Positions 36,625 through 45,318 of a stretch of 64,000 nucleotides of DNA are shown here, in pieces. The DNA is from Tsukamurella paurometabola. GTDB taxonomy: Bacteria > Actinomycetota > Actinomycetes > Mycobacteriales > Mycobacteriaceae. The notes below the pieces were generated by a model. It searched no databases and was not told the origin of the DNA. It saw only the letters and a program-made list of their open reading frames with translations. Position numbers and translations under genes: made by a program. The stretch is taken from assembly GCF_900631615.1 (NCBI RefSeq), contig NZ_LR131273.1:2698850-2762849 (forward strand). Direction: 5' to 3'. Position 1 is the first letter of the stretch, and each line of letters starts with the position of its first letter.

Positions 36625-38118
36625 ATGGCCTCCCTCGCCGACCTCCTGGCGATCCACACCGACCTGCCCGGCAGGGCCGCCCGGCACCTGCAGCGGATCG
36701 CCGGCGAGTGGCAGTTGCTGGCCGATCTCTCCTTCGCCGACCTGCGGTTGTGGGTCCGCAACGACCCGGAGGGCGACGCCCCGGATCCGGCGTACATCTG
36801 CATCGCGCAGTGCCGGCCCAACACCACGTCCACCGTCTACGACTCCGACGGGGTGGGCGTCGTCGTCCCGCCCTGGGAGGCGCCCACGCTGCACGCCGGC
36901 TTCGAGGGCGGCGTGGTGGTGCGCGGGGTGACCCCGGCGTGGACGGGCCCGTCCCGCGTGCGGCGCGAGGCCGTCCCGGTGTCCTCGGACGGCGAGGTCG
37001 TGGCCGTGCTCACCCGCGACTTCAACGTGACCCACCCGCGTACCCCGAGCCCGCTCGAGGTGGCCTACACCGAGTGCGCCGACGACCTGTGCACGATGGT
37101 CGCCGAGGGCACCTTCCCCGAGCGGGAGGAACTGCCCACGGGCGAGGCGGAGCCGCGGGCCGGCGACGGCTTCATCCGGCTCGACGGGGACGGCCGGGTC
37201 GTCTTCGCGAGCCCCAACGCGCAGTCCGCGTACCGCCGGATGGGCGCGGCGACGGATCTGGAGGGCAGCGAGCTCGCCGAGGCCACCGCCGAGCTGGTCG
37301 GCGACAGTTTCGAGTCCGAGGACCTCGCCGCGGCCCTCGACGGGGCGCTGCGGCGCGGCGAGGGGTCGCGGATCGAACTCACCAAGGGCGGCGTCACCGT
37401 GGTGCTGCGCGTCCTGGGCCTGCATCCGGGAGGCCGGCACGACGGTGCCGTGGTCCTGCTCCGGGACGTCACCGAGCTCAAGCGCCGCGACCGCGCCCTC
37501 ATCTCCAAGGACGCGACGATCCGCGAGATCCACCACCGGGTGAAGAACAATCTGCAGTCGGTGTCGGCGCTGCTGCGGCTGCAGGCGCGCCGTACCCGCA
37601 ACGACGAGGCGAAGCGGGCCCTCCTGGAATCCGTGCGGCGGGTGGCGTCGATCGCGCTGGTGCACGAGACGCTGTCCATGAGCGTCGACGAACACGTCGA
37701 CATCGACGAGGTCATCGACCGGCTCATCCCGATCATGGGCGATGTGACCCCGGCGGGCGGGTCCGCGGCGGTCACCGTCGTCCGGCGGGGCGACGTCGGT
37801 CTGCTCGACGCGGACCGGGCGATGCCACTGGTCATGGTCGTCACCGAACTGATCCAGAACGCCATGGAGCACGCCTACGAGCCGGGGGAGACGGGCACCA
37901 TCGAACTGCTCGCGCACCGGTCCACCAGGATGCTCGAGGTCACGGTCCGGGACGACGGTGCCGGACTTCCGCCCGGCTTCAGCCTCGAGGGTTCGGACCG
38001 GCTGGGCCTGCAGATCGTGCAGACGCTGGTGAAGTCCGAACTGGGTGGGACCCTGACCCTGGCATCGCGGGACGGCGGAACCGACGCGGTGCTGCACGTG
38101 CCGCTGCAGCCGGCGTGA
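36625..38118 (+). CDS. pdtaS: Sensor histidine kinase PdtaS
   Basis: PdtaS is a cytosolic HWE/HisKA_2-type kinase whose partner PdtaR is an ANTAR antiterminator that binds RNA. The 497-residue product has a GAF-like N-terminal domain (about 1-150), a PAS-like domain (about 175-290), the HisKA_2 box REIHHRVKNNLQSV with His303 (same number as in M. tuberculosis Rv3220c) and an ATPase domain with the N box ELIQNAMEHAY and DDGAGLPPG. No membrane segment is visible. The gene is next to whiB1 as in M. tuberculosis. The pdtaR gene is not in the window. ATG 36625 follows AAAAGGCGG. Confidence 0.95.
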   Translation: MASLADLLAIHTDLPGRAARHLQRIAGEWQLLADLSFADLRLWVRNDPEGDAPDPAYICIAQCRPNTTSTVYDSDGVGVVVPPWEAPTLHAGFEGGVVVRGVTPAWTGPSRVRREAVPVSSDGEVVAVLTRDFNVTHPRTPSPLEVAYTECADDLCTMVAEGTFPEREELPTGEAEPRAGDGFIRLDGDGRVVFASPNAQSAYRRMGAATDLEGSELAEATAELVGDSFESEDLAAALDGALRRGEGSRIELTKGGVTVVLRVLGLHPGGRHDGAVVLLRDVTELKRRDRALISKDATIREIHHRVKNNLQSVSALLRLQARRTRNDEAKRALLESVRRVASIALVHETLSMSVDEHVDIDEVIDRLIPIMGDVTPAGGSAAVTVVRRGDVGLLDADRAMPLVMVVTELIQNAMEHAYEPGETGTIELLAHRSTRMLEVTVRDDGAGLPPGFSLEGSDRLGLQIVQTLVKSELGGTLTLASRDGGTDAVLHVPLQPA

Positions 38119-38168
38119 GGAGCACCGCCGCGACGGCGCCGGGCCGGGCACGACGTGACCCGGGCACG

Positions 38169-38202
38169 ACGAAGGCCCGGTGGAGATCCACCGGGCCTTC
38201 GT
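38169..38202. terminator. Bidirectional hairpin between pdtaS and whiB1
   Basis: A perfect 16-base-pair stem (38169-38184 with 38187-38202) lies between the two convergent genes and can end both transcripts. Confidence 0.8.
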
Positions 38203-38215
38203 CGAAGCGGGAGTC

Positions 38216-38470
38216 CTACACGGCGGTGCGCGTGCGGGTACGGGCGTTGCGGCGCTTCAGCGCGCGACGCTCGTCCTCGCTCATGCCGCCCCACACGCCG
38301 GCGTCCTGACCGGACTCGAGGGCCCAGGACAGGCACTCGGCGGTCACGGGGCAGCGGTTGCAGACCAGCTTGGCGTCCGCGATCTGCGCGATGGCCGGAC
38401 CGCTGTTGCCCACGGGGAAGAACAGCTCGGGGTCCTCGTCGCGACAGATGGCCTTATGGCGCCAATCCAT
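38216..38470 (-). CDS. whiB1: Iron-sulfur regulator WhiB1
   Basis: WhiB1 is an essential 4Fe-4S, nitric-oxide-sensitive regulator that binds SigA. The 84-residue product equals M. tuberculosis WhiB1 in length and is almost identical, with cluster ligands Cys9, Cys37, Cys40 and Cys46, the GVWGGMSEDERRALKRR turn and a basic DNA-binding end. I chose ATG 38470 over the in-frame ATG 38494 because of the AAGGAG site 9 bases upstream and the family start MDWRHKA. A CRP-like site lies 164 bases upstream. It is convergent with pdtaS. Confidence 0.97.
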   Translation of the reverse strand: MDWRHKAICRDEDPELFFPVGNSGPAIAQIADAKLVCNRCPVTAECLSWALESGQDAGVWGGMSEDERRALKRRNARTRTRTAV

Positions 38471-38844
38471 GTCAGTACACTCCTTCAGGCGCACGGGCGC
38501 GCCACTCTACGCGGGTGCCGATCCGGCACCGAATTTCCAGGCTGTTAACGCGGAGGGAACCGAACTGTTTCCGCGCTGTTACGTCATGAATGTTTCCACG
38601 TTCCCGGCCAGAGTCAATAGATTCCGACTCAGAGGTGGGCGATCTCACAGCGGGGGCGGTGAGGACCCCCTTCTGAGGGGTGTATTACACTCCGGCCGGT
38701 TCAGCGGCGTGCCCGCAAGAATATCCGCACAAGCTGCAGGTTTGCAATAGGTTTCTGCAAGGCGGTGACCAATCGCTCACACCCGGCACCGGATCGCATC
38801 ACGCCGAGTCCGCGGGAAGCGCGCGCCCCGGGCGCGCTCGGGGC
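38471..38844. other. Upstream region of whiB1
   Basis: This 374-base stretch contains no supported gene. It carries the whiB1 leader, an AAC-N18-TTTCC element (38547-38572), which read on the minus strand is GGAAA-N18-GTT and thus near the sigma-H pattern, the CRP-like site at 38634-38649, the palindrome GTGTATTACAC (38680-38690), and an AGCGCGC/GCGCGCT hairpin (38818-38838) that is placed to end the diacylglycerol kinase-like gene. The base composition is less GC-rich than in genes. Confidence 0.55.
38634..38649 (-). promoter_or_regulatory. CRP/Cmr-like site upstream of whiB1
   Basis: On the minus strand the sequence reads TGTGAGATCGCCCACC, which matches, with three or so differences, the CRP site AGTGAGATAGCCCACG that I recall from the M. 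tuberculosis whiB1 promoter. It suggests cAMP-responsive control of whiB1 is conserved. Confidence 0.6.
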
Positions 38845-39840
38845 TCAGCGCACGCGGGGCAGCGGAGGCAGGTCGGCCACCACGCGGATCCGCTCCGGCG
38901 AGTACCAGAACCGGACCTCCGTGCGGTCGCCGAGATGGTCGCCGTCGACCTGCGCGGGCACCGGGACCGCGCTGCTCACGCGCAGTTCGGGCAGGTCGTC
39001 GTGCCGGACCAGGTGGCGCACCGTCGGGCCCTTCGTCCGCCGGGCGGAGAGCATCTGCCGGACGAGCATCAGGTTCGGGATCGTGCGCATCGAGCGCGAT
39101 GCGAACACGCCCAGTCCGGTGCCGTAATCCGTCCCCGGGTTGGTGAACACCGCGCGATTGTTGAGGAACGTCCACGGGCTCGCGTTGGAGACGAAGGCGA
39201 AGTGCACGCCGTCCACGTCCTGCCATGTGCCCGGCTCCTCGCCGGGCAGGTGGACGGTCAGCTGCGGCTCGCGCCGCGCGGCGGCGAAGAAGGTGCGGAT
39301 CGACGTGCGCACGTACCGGGAGGACGTGGCGGCCTTGCCCTTCGCGCGCAGCGCCTCCATGTTCGCGATCACCTCGGCGTCCACGCCCATGCCGGCGTTG
39401 AACAGGAAGTAGCGTTCGTCCGCGCAGCCGAGGCCGATGGTGCGGAAACTGCGGCGCGCCAACAGATCCGTGAGGTGGACGGTGGCCTGCAGCGGGTCGC
39501 GGGGCACCGCGAGCGAGCGGGCGAAGACGTTCGCGCTGCCGCCCGGGATCACAGCGACGGCGGGCAGGGTGTCGGGGTGCACGGGCGTCTCGCCGCCGGG
39601 GAGGCCCTCCCTGCCGAGGATGCCGCACACCACCTCGTTGACGGTGCCGTCGCCGCCGTGGACGATCACCAGCTCGGTGCCGTCGTGGCGGGCGGCGGCG
39701 GCCAGCTCGGCCGCGTGGCCGCGCCGTTCGGTCTGCGCCAGGGTGACGTCGAGCGTGGACGCCAACGCCATCGCCACGAGGTCTCGACCCGCTGCGGTGA
39801 TGGACGTGGCGTTGGGGTTGACGATCAACAGGGCGCGCAC
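38845..39840 (-). CDS. Diacylglycerol kinase-family lipid kinase
   Basis: The 331-residue product has the DAGK catalytic domain: RALLIVNPNATS at the start, the nucleotide-binding VHGGDGTVNEVVCG (about 60-73) and VIPGGSANVFARSL (about 95-108). These are family marks; the substrate could be diacylglycerol, a sphingoid base or another lipid. The C-terminal domain fits the YegS/DAGK C-terminal fold. The start is GTG 39840 with no good ribosome site. It occupies the Rv3218 position next to whiB1, and is divergent from a membrane-protein gene. Confidence 0.85.
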   Translation of the reverse strand: MRALLIVNPNATSITAAGRDLVAMALASTLDVTLAQTERRGHAAELAAAARHDGTELVIVHGGDGTVNEVVCGILGREGLPGGETPVHPDTLPAVAVIPGGSANVFARSLAVPRDPLQATVHLTDLLARRSFRTIGLGCADERYFLFNAGMGVDAEVIANMEALRAKGKAATSSRYVRTSIRTFFAAARREPQLTVHLPGEEPGTWQDVDGVHFAFVSNASPWTFLNNRAVFTNPGTDYGTGLGVFASRSMRTIPNLMLVRQMLSARRTKGPTVRHLVRHDDLPELRVSSAVPVPAQVDGDHLGDRTEVRFWYSPERIRVVADLPPLPRVR

Positions 39841-39880
39841 ACCGAGCAGCCTACCCAGGCCGCCCCGATACCCTGGGGGC

Positions 39881-40351
39881 GTGACATCGACCAACGGAAG
39901 CGGCGGCGATTCCCGTCCGGCCGCCACCCGCTCCCGCACGCAGCGCTCCGGCGATACCCGTACCGCCGCCCCCGGCACCGTGCGGGCCGCGGGCGTGATC
40001 GTCGCGCTCGAGGGGCTCGCCGCCCTGGTGCTGGGCGTCGTGGAGCTGGTCCGGGGCATCACCGGCGCGGCCGACACCACGACGGGTGCCTACGGCATGG
40101 CGTTCTGGATGATCCCCATCGGCCTCGCCGTCCTGGCCGGCGGCGTGGCGCTGCTCCGCGGCCGGCGCTGGGGGCGCACCGTCGGCGTGCTCACCAACCT
40201 CCTGCTCGGCTGCGCGGGCATCAGCGGCGCGTTCGCCCAGAGCCGCCCCGAGTACGGTCTGCCGCTGATCGCGGTCGCGGTCGTGGTGCTCGTGCTGCTG
40301 TTCAGCCCGCCGACGGTGGCCTGGCTCGAGGGCGAGTACCGGCGGGACTGA
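39881..40351 (+). CDS. Conserved integral membrane protein (Rv3217c-like)
   Basis: The 156-residue product has a Ser/Thr/Arg-rich cytoplasmic lead of about 35 residues, then four hydrophobic segments (near 37-58, 72-92, 98-118 and 126-145) and a short charged end. I recognise only its position, which equals Rv3217c. GTG 39881 is 40 bases from the start of the divergent lipid kinase gene. The function is unknown. Confidence 0.8.
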   Translation: MTSTNGSGGDSRPAATRSRTQRSGDTRTAAPGTVRAAGVIVALEGLAALVLGVVELVRGITGAADTTTGAYGMAFWMIPIGLAVLAGGVALLRGRRWGRTVGVLTNLLLGCAGISGAFAQSRPEYGLPLIAVAVVVLVLLFSPPTVAWLEGEYRRD

Positions 40352-40357
40352 CGGGGC

Positions 40358-40972
40358 CTACCGCCCGGCGTAGTGCGCCGCGGCGTAGCCGGTCAGGCCG
40401 AACCGGCTGATCTGCGGGACGTCGTCGCGGTCGTATCCGAGGACGGCGGCGGAGGCGGGCAGGATGAGCACGTGCCGGCCGAAGTCGGCCGGCTGGCCCA
40501 GGAACCGCGCCGTGAGCACGCGCCCCAGGTGTCCGTGCGCGACGAGGACGACGTCACCGTCGGCCATCGCTGCCCGCGCCCGCGCCAGCACCCGGTCCAC
40601 CCTCGCCGCGACCTGCGCCATCGACTCGCCGCCGGGCGCGCCGGACCGCCACACCGTCCACCCCGGGTCGTCGACCCGGATCTCGGCACTGGTGCGCCCC
40701 TCGTAGTCGCCGTAGTCCCACTCGGCGAGGTCGGGATCGACGGCGGTCACCGTCAGGCCCGCGAGTTCCGCGGTGGTCGCTGCCCGCGCCCGGGGGCTGA
40801 CCAGCACCGTCGGGTTCGCCAACGCCAGGTCCGCGAGCACCGGGCCCAGGGCCTTCGCCTGCTCGATCCCGGTCTCGGTCAGGGGGACGTCCGTGGCGCC
40901 GGTGTGGCGGCCCGAGCGCGACCATGCGGTCTCGCCGTGGCGGATGTACACGAGGCGGTGTCCGGTGCTCAT
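40358..40972 (-). CDS. Histidine phosphatase family protein (Rv3214-like)
   Basis: The 204-residue product is a phosphoglycerate-mutase-fold phosphatase. The catalytic RHGETAWS (about 11-18) holds the phospho-acceptor His; [21 protein letters not shown] and the second catalytic HGHLGRVL (about 150) follow. M. tuberculosis Rv3214 was first called gpm2 but acts as an acid phosphatase, so a phosphatase role is preferred here. ATG 40972 is chosen; an ATG a few codons upstream is also possible. It is divergent from the parA gene. Confidence 0.9.
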   Translation of the reverse strand: MSTGHRLVYIRHGETAWSRSGRHTGATDVPLTETGIEQAKALGPVLADLALANPTVLVSPRARAATTAELAGLTVTAVDPDLAEWDYGDYEGRTSAEIRVDDPGWTVWRSGAPGGESMAQVAARVDRVLARARAAMADGDVVLVAHGHLGRVLTARFLGQPADFGRHVLILPASAAVLGYDRDDVPQISRFGLTGYAAAHYAGR

Positions 40973-41009
40973 CCGTTCATCGTGGTGCATCGGTGGGTAC
41001 CCTCGCAGC

Positions 41010-41813
41010 ATGACCGGTGACACGCCCTTCGTCCTCGCCGTCGCCAATCAGAAGGGGGGCGTCGCGAAGACCACCACCGTCGCGAGCCTGGGCGCGGCCC
41101 TCGTGGAACTCGGCGCGCGGGTGCTCGTCGTCGACCTCGATCCGCAGGGCTGCCTGACCTTCTCCCTCGGCCACAACCCCGACCGCATCGAGCAGAGCGT
41201 GCACGACGTGCTGTTGGGCGACAAGAAGATCGACGAGGTGCTGCTCGAGACCGAGGACGGCGTGACCGTCCTCCCGGCCACCCTCGACCTGGCCGGTGCG
41301 GAGGCCCTGCTGCTCATGCGCGCGGGCCGCGAGTACGCCCTCAAGCGGGCCCTCGCCGAGGTGGGGGAGCGGTTCGACGTGGTGATCATCGACTGCCCGC
41401 CCAGCCTGGGCGTGCTCACCCTCAACGGTCTCACCGCCGCCGACGCCGTCGCCATCCCGCTGCAGTGCGAGACCCTCGCCCACCGCGGCGTGGGGCAGCT
41501 GCTCAAGACGGTCCGCGACGTGCAGGCGATCACCAACCCGGAGCTGAGCATGCTCGGCGCCATCGCCACCCTCTACGACGCGCGCACGACGCACAGCCGC
41601 GACATCCTCTCCGACGTCGCCGACCGCTACGACCTCGCCGTGCTGTCGCCGCCCATCCCGCGCACCGTGCGGTTCGCGGAGGCGAACGCCGCGGGCCGCA
41701 CCGTGCTCGCCGGCCGGAAGAACAAGGGCGCCACCGCCTACCGCGAGCTCGCGCAGAGCATCAAGGCCCACGTCTCCGACGGTGCGCCGCTGGTCACCTG
41801 GGCCGCCGAGTAG
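41010..41813 (+). CDS. ParA/Soj-family ATPase, orphan
   Basis: The 267-residue product is a ParA-type ATPase with the deviant Walker [14 protein letters not shown] (about 15-27), the [18 protein letters not shown] block (about 37-54) and Walker [15 protein letters not shown] (about 128-141). Such proteins position DNA, chemoreceptors or other cargo on the nucleoid. No parB or parS neighbour is visible, so it is an orphan, as Rv3213c is in M. tuberculosis. ATG 41010 follows the divergent phosphatase gene by 37 bases. Confidence 0.92.
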   Translation: MTGDTPFVLAVANQKGGVAKTTTVASLGAALVELGARVLVVDLDPQGCLTFSLGHNPDRIEQSVHDVLLGDKKIDEVLLETEDGVTVLPATLDLAGAEALLLMRAGREYALKRALAEVGERFDVVIIDCPPSLGVLTLNGLTAADAVAIPLQCETLAHRGVGQLLKTVRDVQAITNPELSMLGAIATLYDARTTHSRDILSDVADRYDLAVLSPPIPRTVRFAEANAAGRTVLAGRKNKGATAYRELAQSIKAHVSDGAPLVTWAAE

Positions 41814-41822
41814 CGGTACCCG

Positions 41823-43061
41823 TCAGGCGGCGCGGTAGGCCTGGACTGTCGAGCCCCACTGCGCGATGAGGGTGGTGCCCGCCTCGGTGAGCAGCACCGG
41901 TCCGTCGGTGTAGCCGGGCTTGGCGATCGGCGTCGAGCGCGTCATGGCCCGGGTGTCCAGGTCGTACGCGGACAACGAAGTGGGACCGGGCACCACGAGC
42001 TGGCCGCCGACCACGGCACCGGGGCCGCGGGTGCCGGGGATCACCATCTCCGCGGCGAGCGACGCGGCGTCGACCACCACGGTCGAGGTGCCGGTGTAGA
42101 ACGCGGCGATGCCGGCCTCCGTCACCACCGGGACGTCGCGCGGGGCGCCGCCCGGCCCGGTGGTCACGTCCACGGAGCGCAGCGTGCGGCCCTGCGGATC
42201 GACCGTCGTCACCCGCGCGGGGCGCCCCTCCTGGGCCGGGACGTAGACCACGGCGCCGTTCGCCGTCGCGGTGATGAGCCGCGCGCGGTCGGTGCCGTCG
42301 GGCGCGGCGGCCCCCAGGTCCGGGGCGACGACCGACGAGGTCTCCTGCGGTTCGGCGGCCTCCTTCGGGGAGGCACCGATCACGGTGAGGCGGGGATAGG
42401 GCTCGGTGGGGCAGGCTTCGAGGACGGCGATCGACGCCCCGGCCGGGAGCGCGGACCCGATCGTGCACCCGGAGCGGGGCTGGACGCCCGGGTTCACGGG
42501 CACGTCGGGCTTGCCGTACTCGACGGTGCGCACGAGGTCCGACCGGAACACGTCGACCCGCGTCGGGCCCTGTGCGACGGCGTAGTTGCCGTCGCCGGTG
42601 AGCGTCACGTCGTGATCCTCGCGGCCGGTGCGGCTGGCGCGGCGCTGACCGGTGCCGGGGTCGAGCGCCATCACCTCGCCGCAGCCGCGGACATCGCGGT
42701 AGAAGGCGAGCACCAGGCCCGCGTTGACCATGAGCCCGCACACGTCGCTCTCGCGCTGGTAGCGCCAGGTGCGCTGCCCCGTCACGGGGTCGTGCCCGGT
42801 GACCTCGCCGCCCCGGGCGAGGGCGAGGGAACCGTTCACCGTCGCCACGGGACGATCCGCCTGCGCGGTCCACGCCTCGCGGAGCGCGGCGGGCAGCTCG
42901 ACGAGCGACGACGGCACCGTCGACGGCGCGGGCGCGGTCTCGCTGACCGCCTTGCTCGCGGTGCCCAGGTTCCACGCCACGAGGCCCGCGACGACGACCG
43001 CGACCAGGATCGCGGCCGAGACCGCGAGATCGACGCGGGTCCTGCGTTCCGGTTTCACCAC
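41823..43061 (-). CDS. Membrane-anchored beta-propeller-like protein (Rv3212-like)
   Basis: The product of about 412 residues has a short basic start, one membrane segment (about 14-36, AVSAAILVAVVVAGLVAW) and a long external domain with repeated strands containing Gly/Asp turns (for example LALARGGEVTGHDPVTGQR, VMALDPGTGQR, VTTVDPQGRTLRS), which resembles a PQQ-like beta-propeller. Several cysteines (DVCGLM, VRGCGEV) may pair. It matches the Rv3212 position and length. The start is one of two adjacent GTGs (43061 or 43058). The function is unknown; a cell-wall role is plausible from its topology. Confidence 0.85.
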   Translation of the reverse strand: MVKPERRTRVDLAVSAAILVAVVVAGLVAWNLGTASKAVSETAPAPSTVPSSLVELPAALREAWTAQADRPVATVNGSLALARGGEVTGHDPVTGQRTWRYQRESDVCGLMVNAGLVLAFYRDVRGCGEVMALDPGTGQRRASRTGREDHDVTLTGDGNYAVAQGPTRVDVFRSDLVRTVEYGKPDVPVNPGVQPRSGCTIGSALPAGASIAVLEACPTEPYPRLTVIGASPKEAAEPQETSSVVAPDLGAAAPDGTDRARLITATANGAVVYVPAQEGRPARVTTVDPQGRTLRSVDVTTGPGGAPRDVPVVTEAGIAAFYTGTSTVVVDAASLAAEMVIPGTRGPGAVVGGQLVVPGPTSLSAYDLDTRAMTRSTPIAKPGYTDGPVLLTEAGTTLIAQWGSTVQAYRAA

Positions 43062-43117
43062 GCGCCCGAGCCTAGCGGCGACGGTGCCGGGGCGACCGCA
43101 CCTGCATACTCGGGGGC

Positions 43118-43957
43118 ATGTCGACGGCGCGCCTCCCGCTGACCCGCGCACGGGGGTTCGTGGGACAGATGCTGCGGTTCGCGGGGATCGAGCTGCAGTG
43201 CTGCGCGTTCGCGATCGCCGTCTTCGCGGGCCTGGCGGGATCCGCGGTGGTGTGGTCGCGCTGGGATCCGCCCCTCGCGCGCTACGACGCGCTCCTGCTC
43301 TACGTGATCGTGGTCCAGGTGGTGTTCGTCGCCACGAAGCGGGAGTCGTGGCGCGAGCTGGGGGTGGTCTGCGCCTTCCACATGGCCGGGCTCGCCTTGG
43401 AGGTGTTCAAGGTCGCCGTCGGGTCGTGGGAGTACCCCGACGCCGCGGTGACGAAGGTCTGGGGCGTGCCGCTCTACGCGGGGTTCATGTACGCGGCGGT
43501 GGGCTCGTACGTGTGCCAGGCGTTCCGCCGGTTCGACCTGACGGTCAGCCGGTACCGCACCGGGGCGGTGCTGGCCCTCGCGGTGGCCGCGTACGCCAAC
43601 TTCTTCACCCATCACTACCTGCCCGACCTGCGCGTCGTCATCGCGCTGGGCTTCCTCGTGGTGACCGCGCGCAGCCGCGTGTGGTTCACGGTGGGCACGG
43701 AGCGCTACTGGATGCCGCTGCCGCTGTCCTTCGTGCTGATCGGGTTCTTCCTCTGGATCGCCGAGAACATGGCGACGTTCCTCGGTGCGTGGCGCTATCC
43801 GGACCAGGGCGATGTGTGGCGGATGGTGCACGCCGGGAAGTTCGGCTCGTGGGTGCTGCTGGTGAGCCTCAGCTTCGTGCTGGTGTCGTTGCTCGACCGC
43901 CGCGCGGCCGCCGGGACGTCGTCCGCGGCGGCCACGACGGAGCGGGCGGCGCTGTGA
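43118..43957 (+). CDS. DUF817 integral membrane protein
   Basis: The 279-residue product has about seven or eight hydrophobic segments and the DUF817 marks VQVVFVATKRESWREL, AFHMAGLALEVFKVAVGSWEYPD (about 88-110), GVPLYAGFMYAAVGSYVCQAFRRFDL (about 117-142) and a histidine pair in NFFTHHYLPD. The family is uncharacterised. I recall no counterpart in this place in M. tuberculosis, so it is an insertion relative to that genome. ATG 43118 is the start. Confidence 0.87.
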   Translation: MSTARLPLTRARGFVGQMLRFAGIELQCCAFAIAVFAGLAGSAVVWSRWDPPLARYDALLLYVIVVQVVFVATKRESWRELGVVCAFHMAGLALEVFKVAVGSWEYPDAAVTKVWGVPLYAGFMYAAVGSYVCQAFRRFDLTVSRYRTGAVLALAVAAYANFFTHHYLPDLRVVIALGFLVVTARSRVWFTVGTERYWMPLPLSFVLIGFFLWIAENMATFLGAWRYPDQGDVWRMVHAGKFGSWVLLVSLSFVLVSLLDRRAAAGTSSAAATTERAAL

Positions 43958-43966
43958 GGCGGTGTG

Positions 43967-44194
43967 TCAGCTCGCGTTGAAGCCGACCGAGCGGCTCTCG
44001 TTCGTACCGACCTCGACGTAGGAGACGCGGGCCGCGGGCACCAGGTACTGCTTGCCCTTCTCGTCCGTCAGCTCCAGCAGCTCCGTGCGGCCGGCCAGCG
44101 CATCCGCGACGACCTTCTTGACGGCGTCGACCTCGTCCTTGCTCTGCACCACGAGTTCGCGGTTCGAGTCCGCGATACCGATCTTGATCTCCAT
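43967..44194 (-). CDS. DUF3107 protein (TB9.4-like)
   Basis: The 75-residue product, beginning MEIKIGIADSNRELVVQSKD and ending AARVSYVEVG then a short tail, is the small actinobacterial DUF3107 family; in M. tuberculosis it is Rv3208A (TB9.4), a T-cell antigen of unknown function. No export signal is visible. It lies 9 bases from the convergent DUF817 stop, with the repeat-rich spacer behind its start. Confidence 0.92.
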   Translation of the reverse strand: MEIKIGIADSNRELVVQSKDEVDAVKKVVADALAGRTELLELTDEKGKQYLVPAARVSYVEVGTNESRSVGFNAS

Positions 44195-44310
44195 GGCACG
44201 AGGTTATCCGCCGCGGCAGCAGTCGGTCGCCGCCGCACCGCAGATTTCCGCTCAGGGCAGCGCGGCCGGGCGGCGCCGCCGGAGTCCGCGGCACGCCACC
44301 GATGCCGCAG

Positions 44311-44390
44311 ACCGCAGCCGATATCCGCGCGACGCTGCCGATATTCCGCTGAACGCTGCCGGTATCCGCGAACGCTGCCGGTACGCGGCA
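44311..44390. repeat. Short tandem and inverted repeats, non-coding
   Basis: Within the 271-base gap 44195-44465 about four imperfect 19-21-base units in tandem can be read (starting at 44311, 44332, 44353 and 44372), each with a GCTGCCG(A/G)TAT(T)CCGC-like core. The last unit forms a perfect 10-base-pair inverted repeat, AACGCTGCCG/CGGCAGCGTT (44371-44395), and a further reverse copy follows near 44402-44412. No reading frame is convincing. It may be a terminator or binding region for the flanking genes. Confidence 0.6.
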
Positions 44391-44465
44391 GCGTTCGGAA
44401 ATTTCGGCAGCGTCGCGCGAGGCTTCCCGTAACCGGCTTCCCGCAGCCGCTGCCGGCGTCGCGAC

Positions 44466-45137
44466 TCAGCCCAGGCCGAGCGTCGCCATCCGCTCGGCGT
44501 GCCGGGTCTGCAGTGATTCGAAGAACTGCGCCACGCCGGGGAGGTCTCCGGAGTGCTCGAACAGCAGCGCCGCCAACTCGTCGCGGGTGGCGAGCACCTC
44601 CTGCGCCTGGGTGATGGCCTCGGACAGCAGTCGCCGACCCCACAGCGTGAGCGGTGACCGTAGCGCCGGGTTCGCGGCCACGGCCGCGCGCACCCGCTCG
44701 ACCGCGAAATCGGACTCGCGCGTGTCCGAGAGCACCGCTGCGACGACGGCCGCGGGCTCGGCGGGGAGCGCGCGGGCGACCTCGGAGTAGAAGTCGGCGG
44801 CCAGCCCGTCGCCGATGTACGCCTTGACCAGGGCCTCGTTCCAGTTCCGCGGCGTCGTCCGCTCGTGATAGCGGCCGATCACGGGCGCGAACGGCGCGGT
44901 CGCACTCTCCACGTCCTGCCCGCGACGATCGAGCTCGGTCCGCAGCAGCTCGAAGTTGCGCATCTGCGCCGCCGCCATCGATGAGACGGCGATCCGGCCG
45001 CGCAGGTCCGGTGCCATCTCGGCCTCCTTGGCGAGCCGCTCGAAGGCCGCGAGCTCGCCGTACGCCAGCACCGCGAACAGGGCCGCGACGCCCGGGTGCT
45101 CCGTGGTGGTTCCCCGGTCCTGCGTCTGTTCGCTCAT
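44466..45137 (-). CDS. Ferritin-like-fold protein (Rv3210c-like)
   Basis: The 223-residue product is mostly helical with ALFAVLAYGELAAFERLAKEAE (about 15-36), AAAQMRNFELLRTELDRRG (about 52-70) and RDELAALLFEHSGDLPG (about 183-199). The ferritin-like fold with Glu and Glu-x-x-His type helices is plausible, and its position fits Rv3210c, but a complete di-iron ligand set is not certain. ATG 45137 is chosen; ATG 45146 is also in frame. It is divergent from rhlE with a 181-base gap. Function unknown. Confidence 0.82.
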   Translation of the reverse strand: MSEQTQDRGTTTEHPGVAALFAVLAYGELAAFERLAKEAEMAPDLRGRIAVSSMAAAQMRNFELLRTELDRRGQDVESATAPFAPVIGRYHERTTPRNWNEALVKAYIGDGLAADFYSEVARALPAEPAAVVAAVLSDTRESDFAVERVRAAVAANPALRSPLTLWGRRLLSEAITQAQEVLATRDELAALLFEHSGDLPGVAQFFESLQTRHAERMATLGLG

Positions 45138-45318
45138 GGTGCACATGCTAGTGCGGGCCGCTCGCCGGGGTACCATGGTCTGCAGCGATCGACTTCGGTC
45201 GCCGGTAGTTGTGCGCGCACTCCGCTTCCCGCCGCCGAACGGCGGGGGCGTCGAGGCGACGATGACGGCCCGGGAGCGGGCCGAGGACTCATTGGCCGGA
45301 ACAGTGCGCGCGTGAGAC

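Noticed and set aside
44311-44390. CRISPR array
   Set aside because: Units of about 20 bases are imperfect and have no unique spacers; no cas genes nearby.
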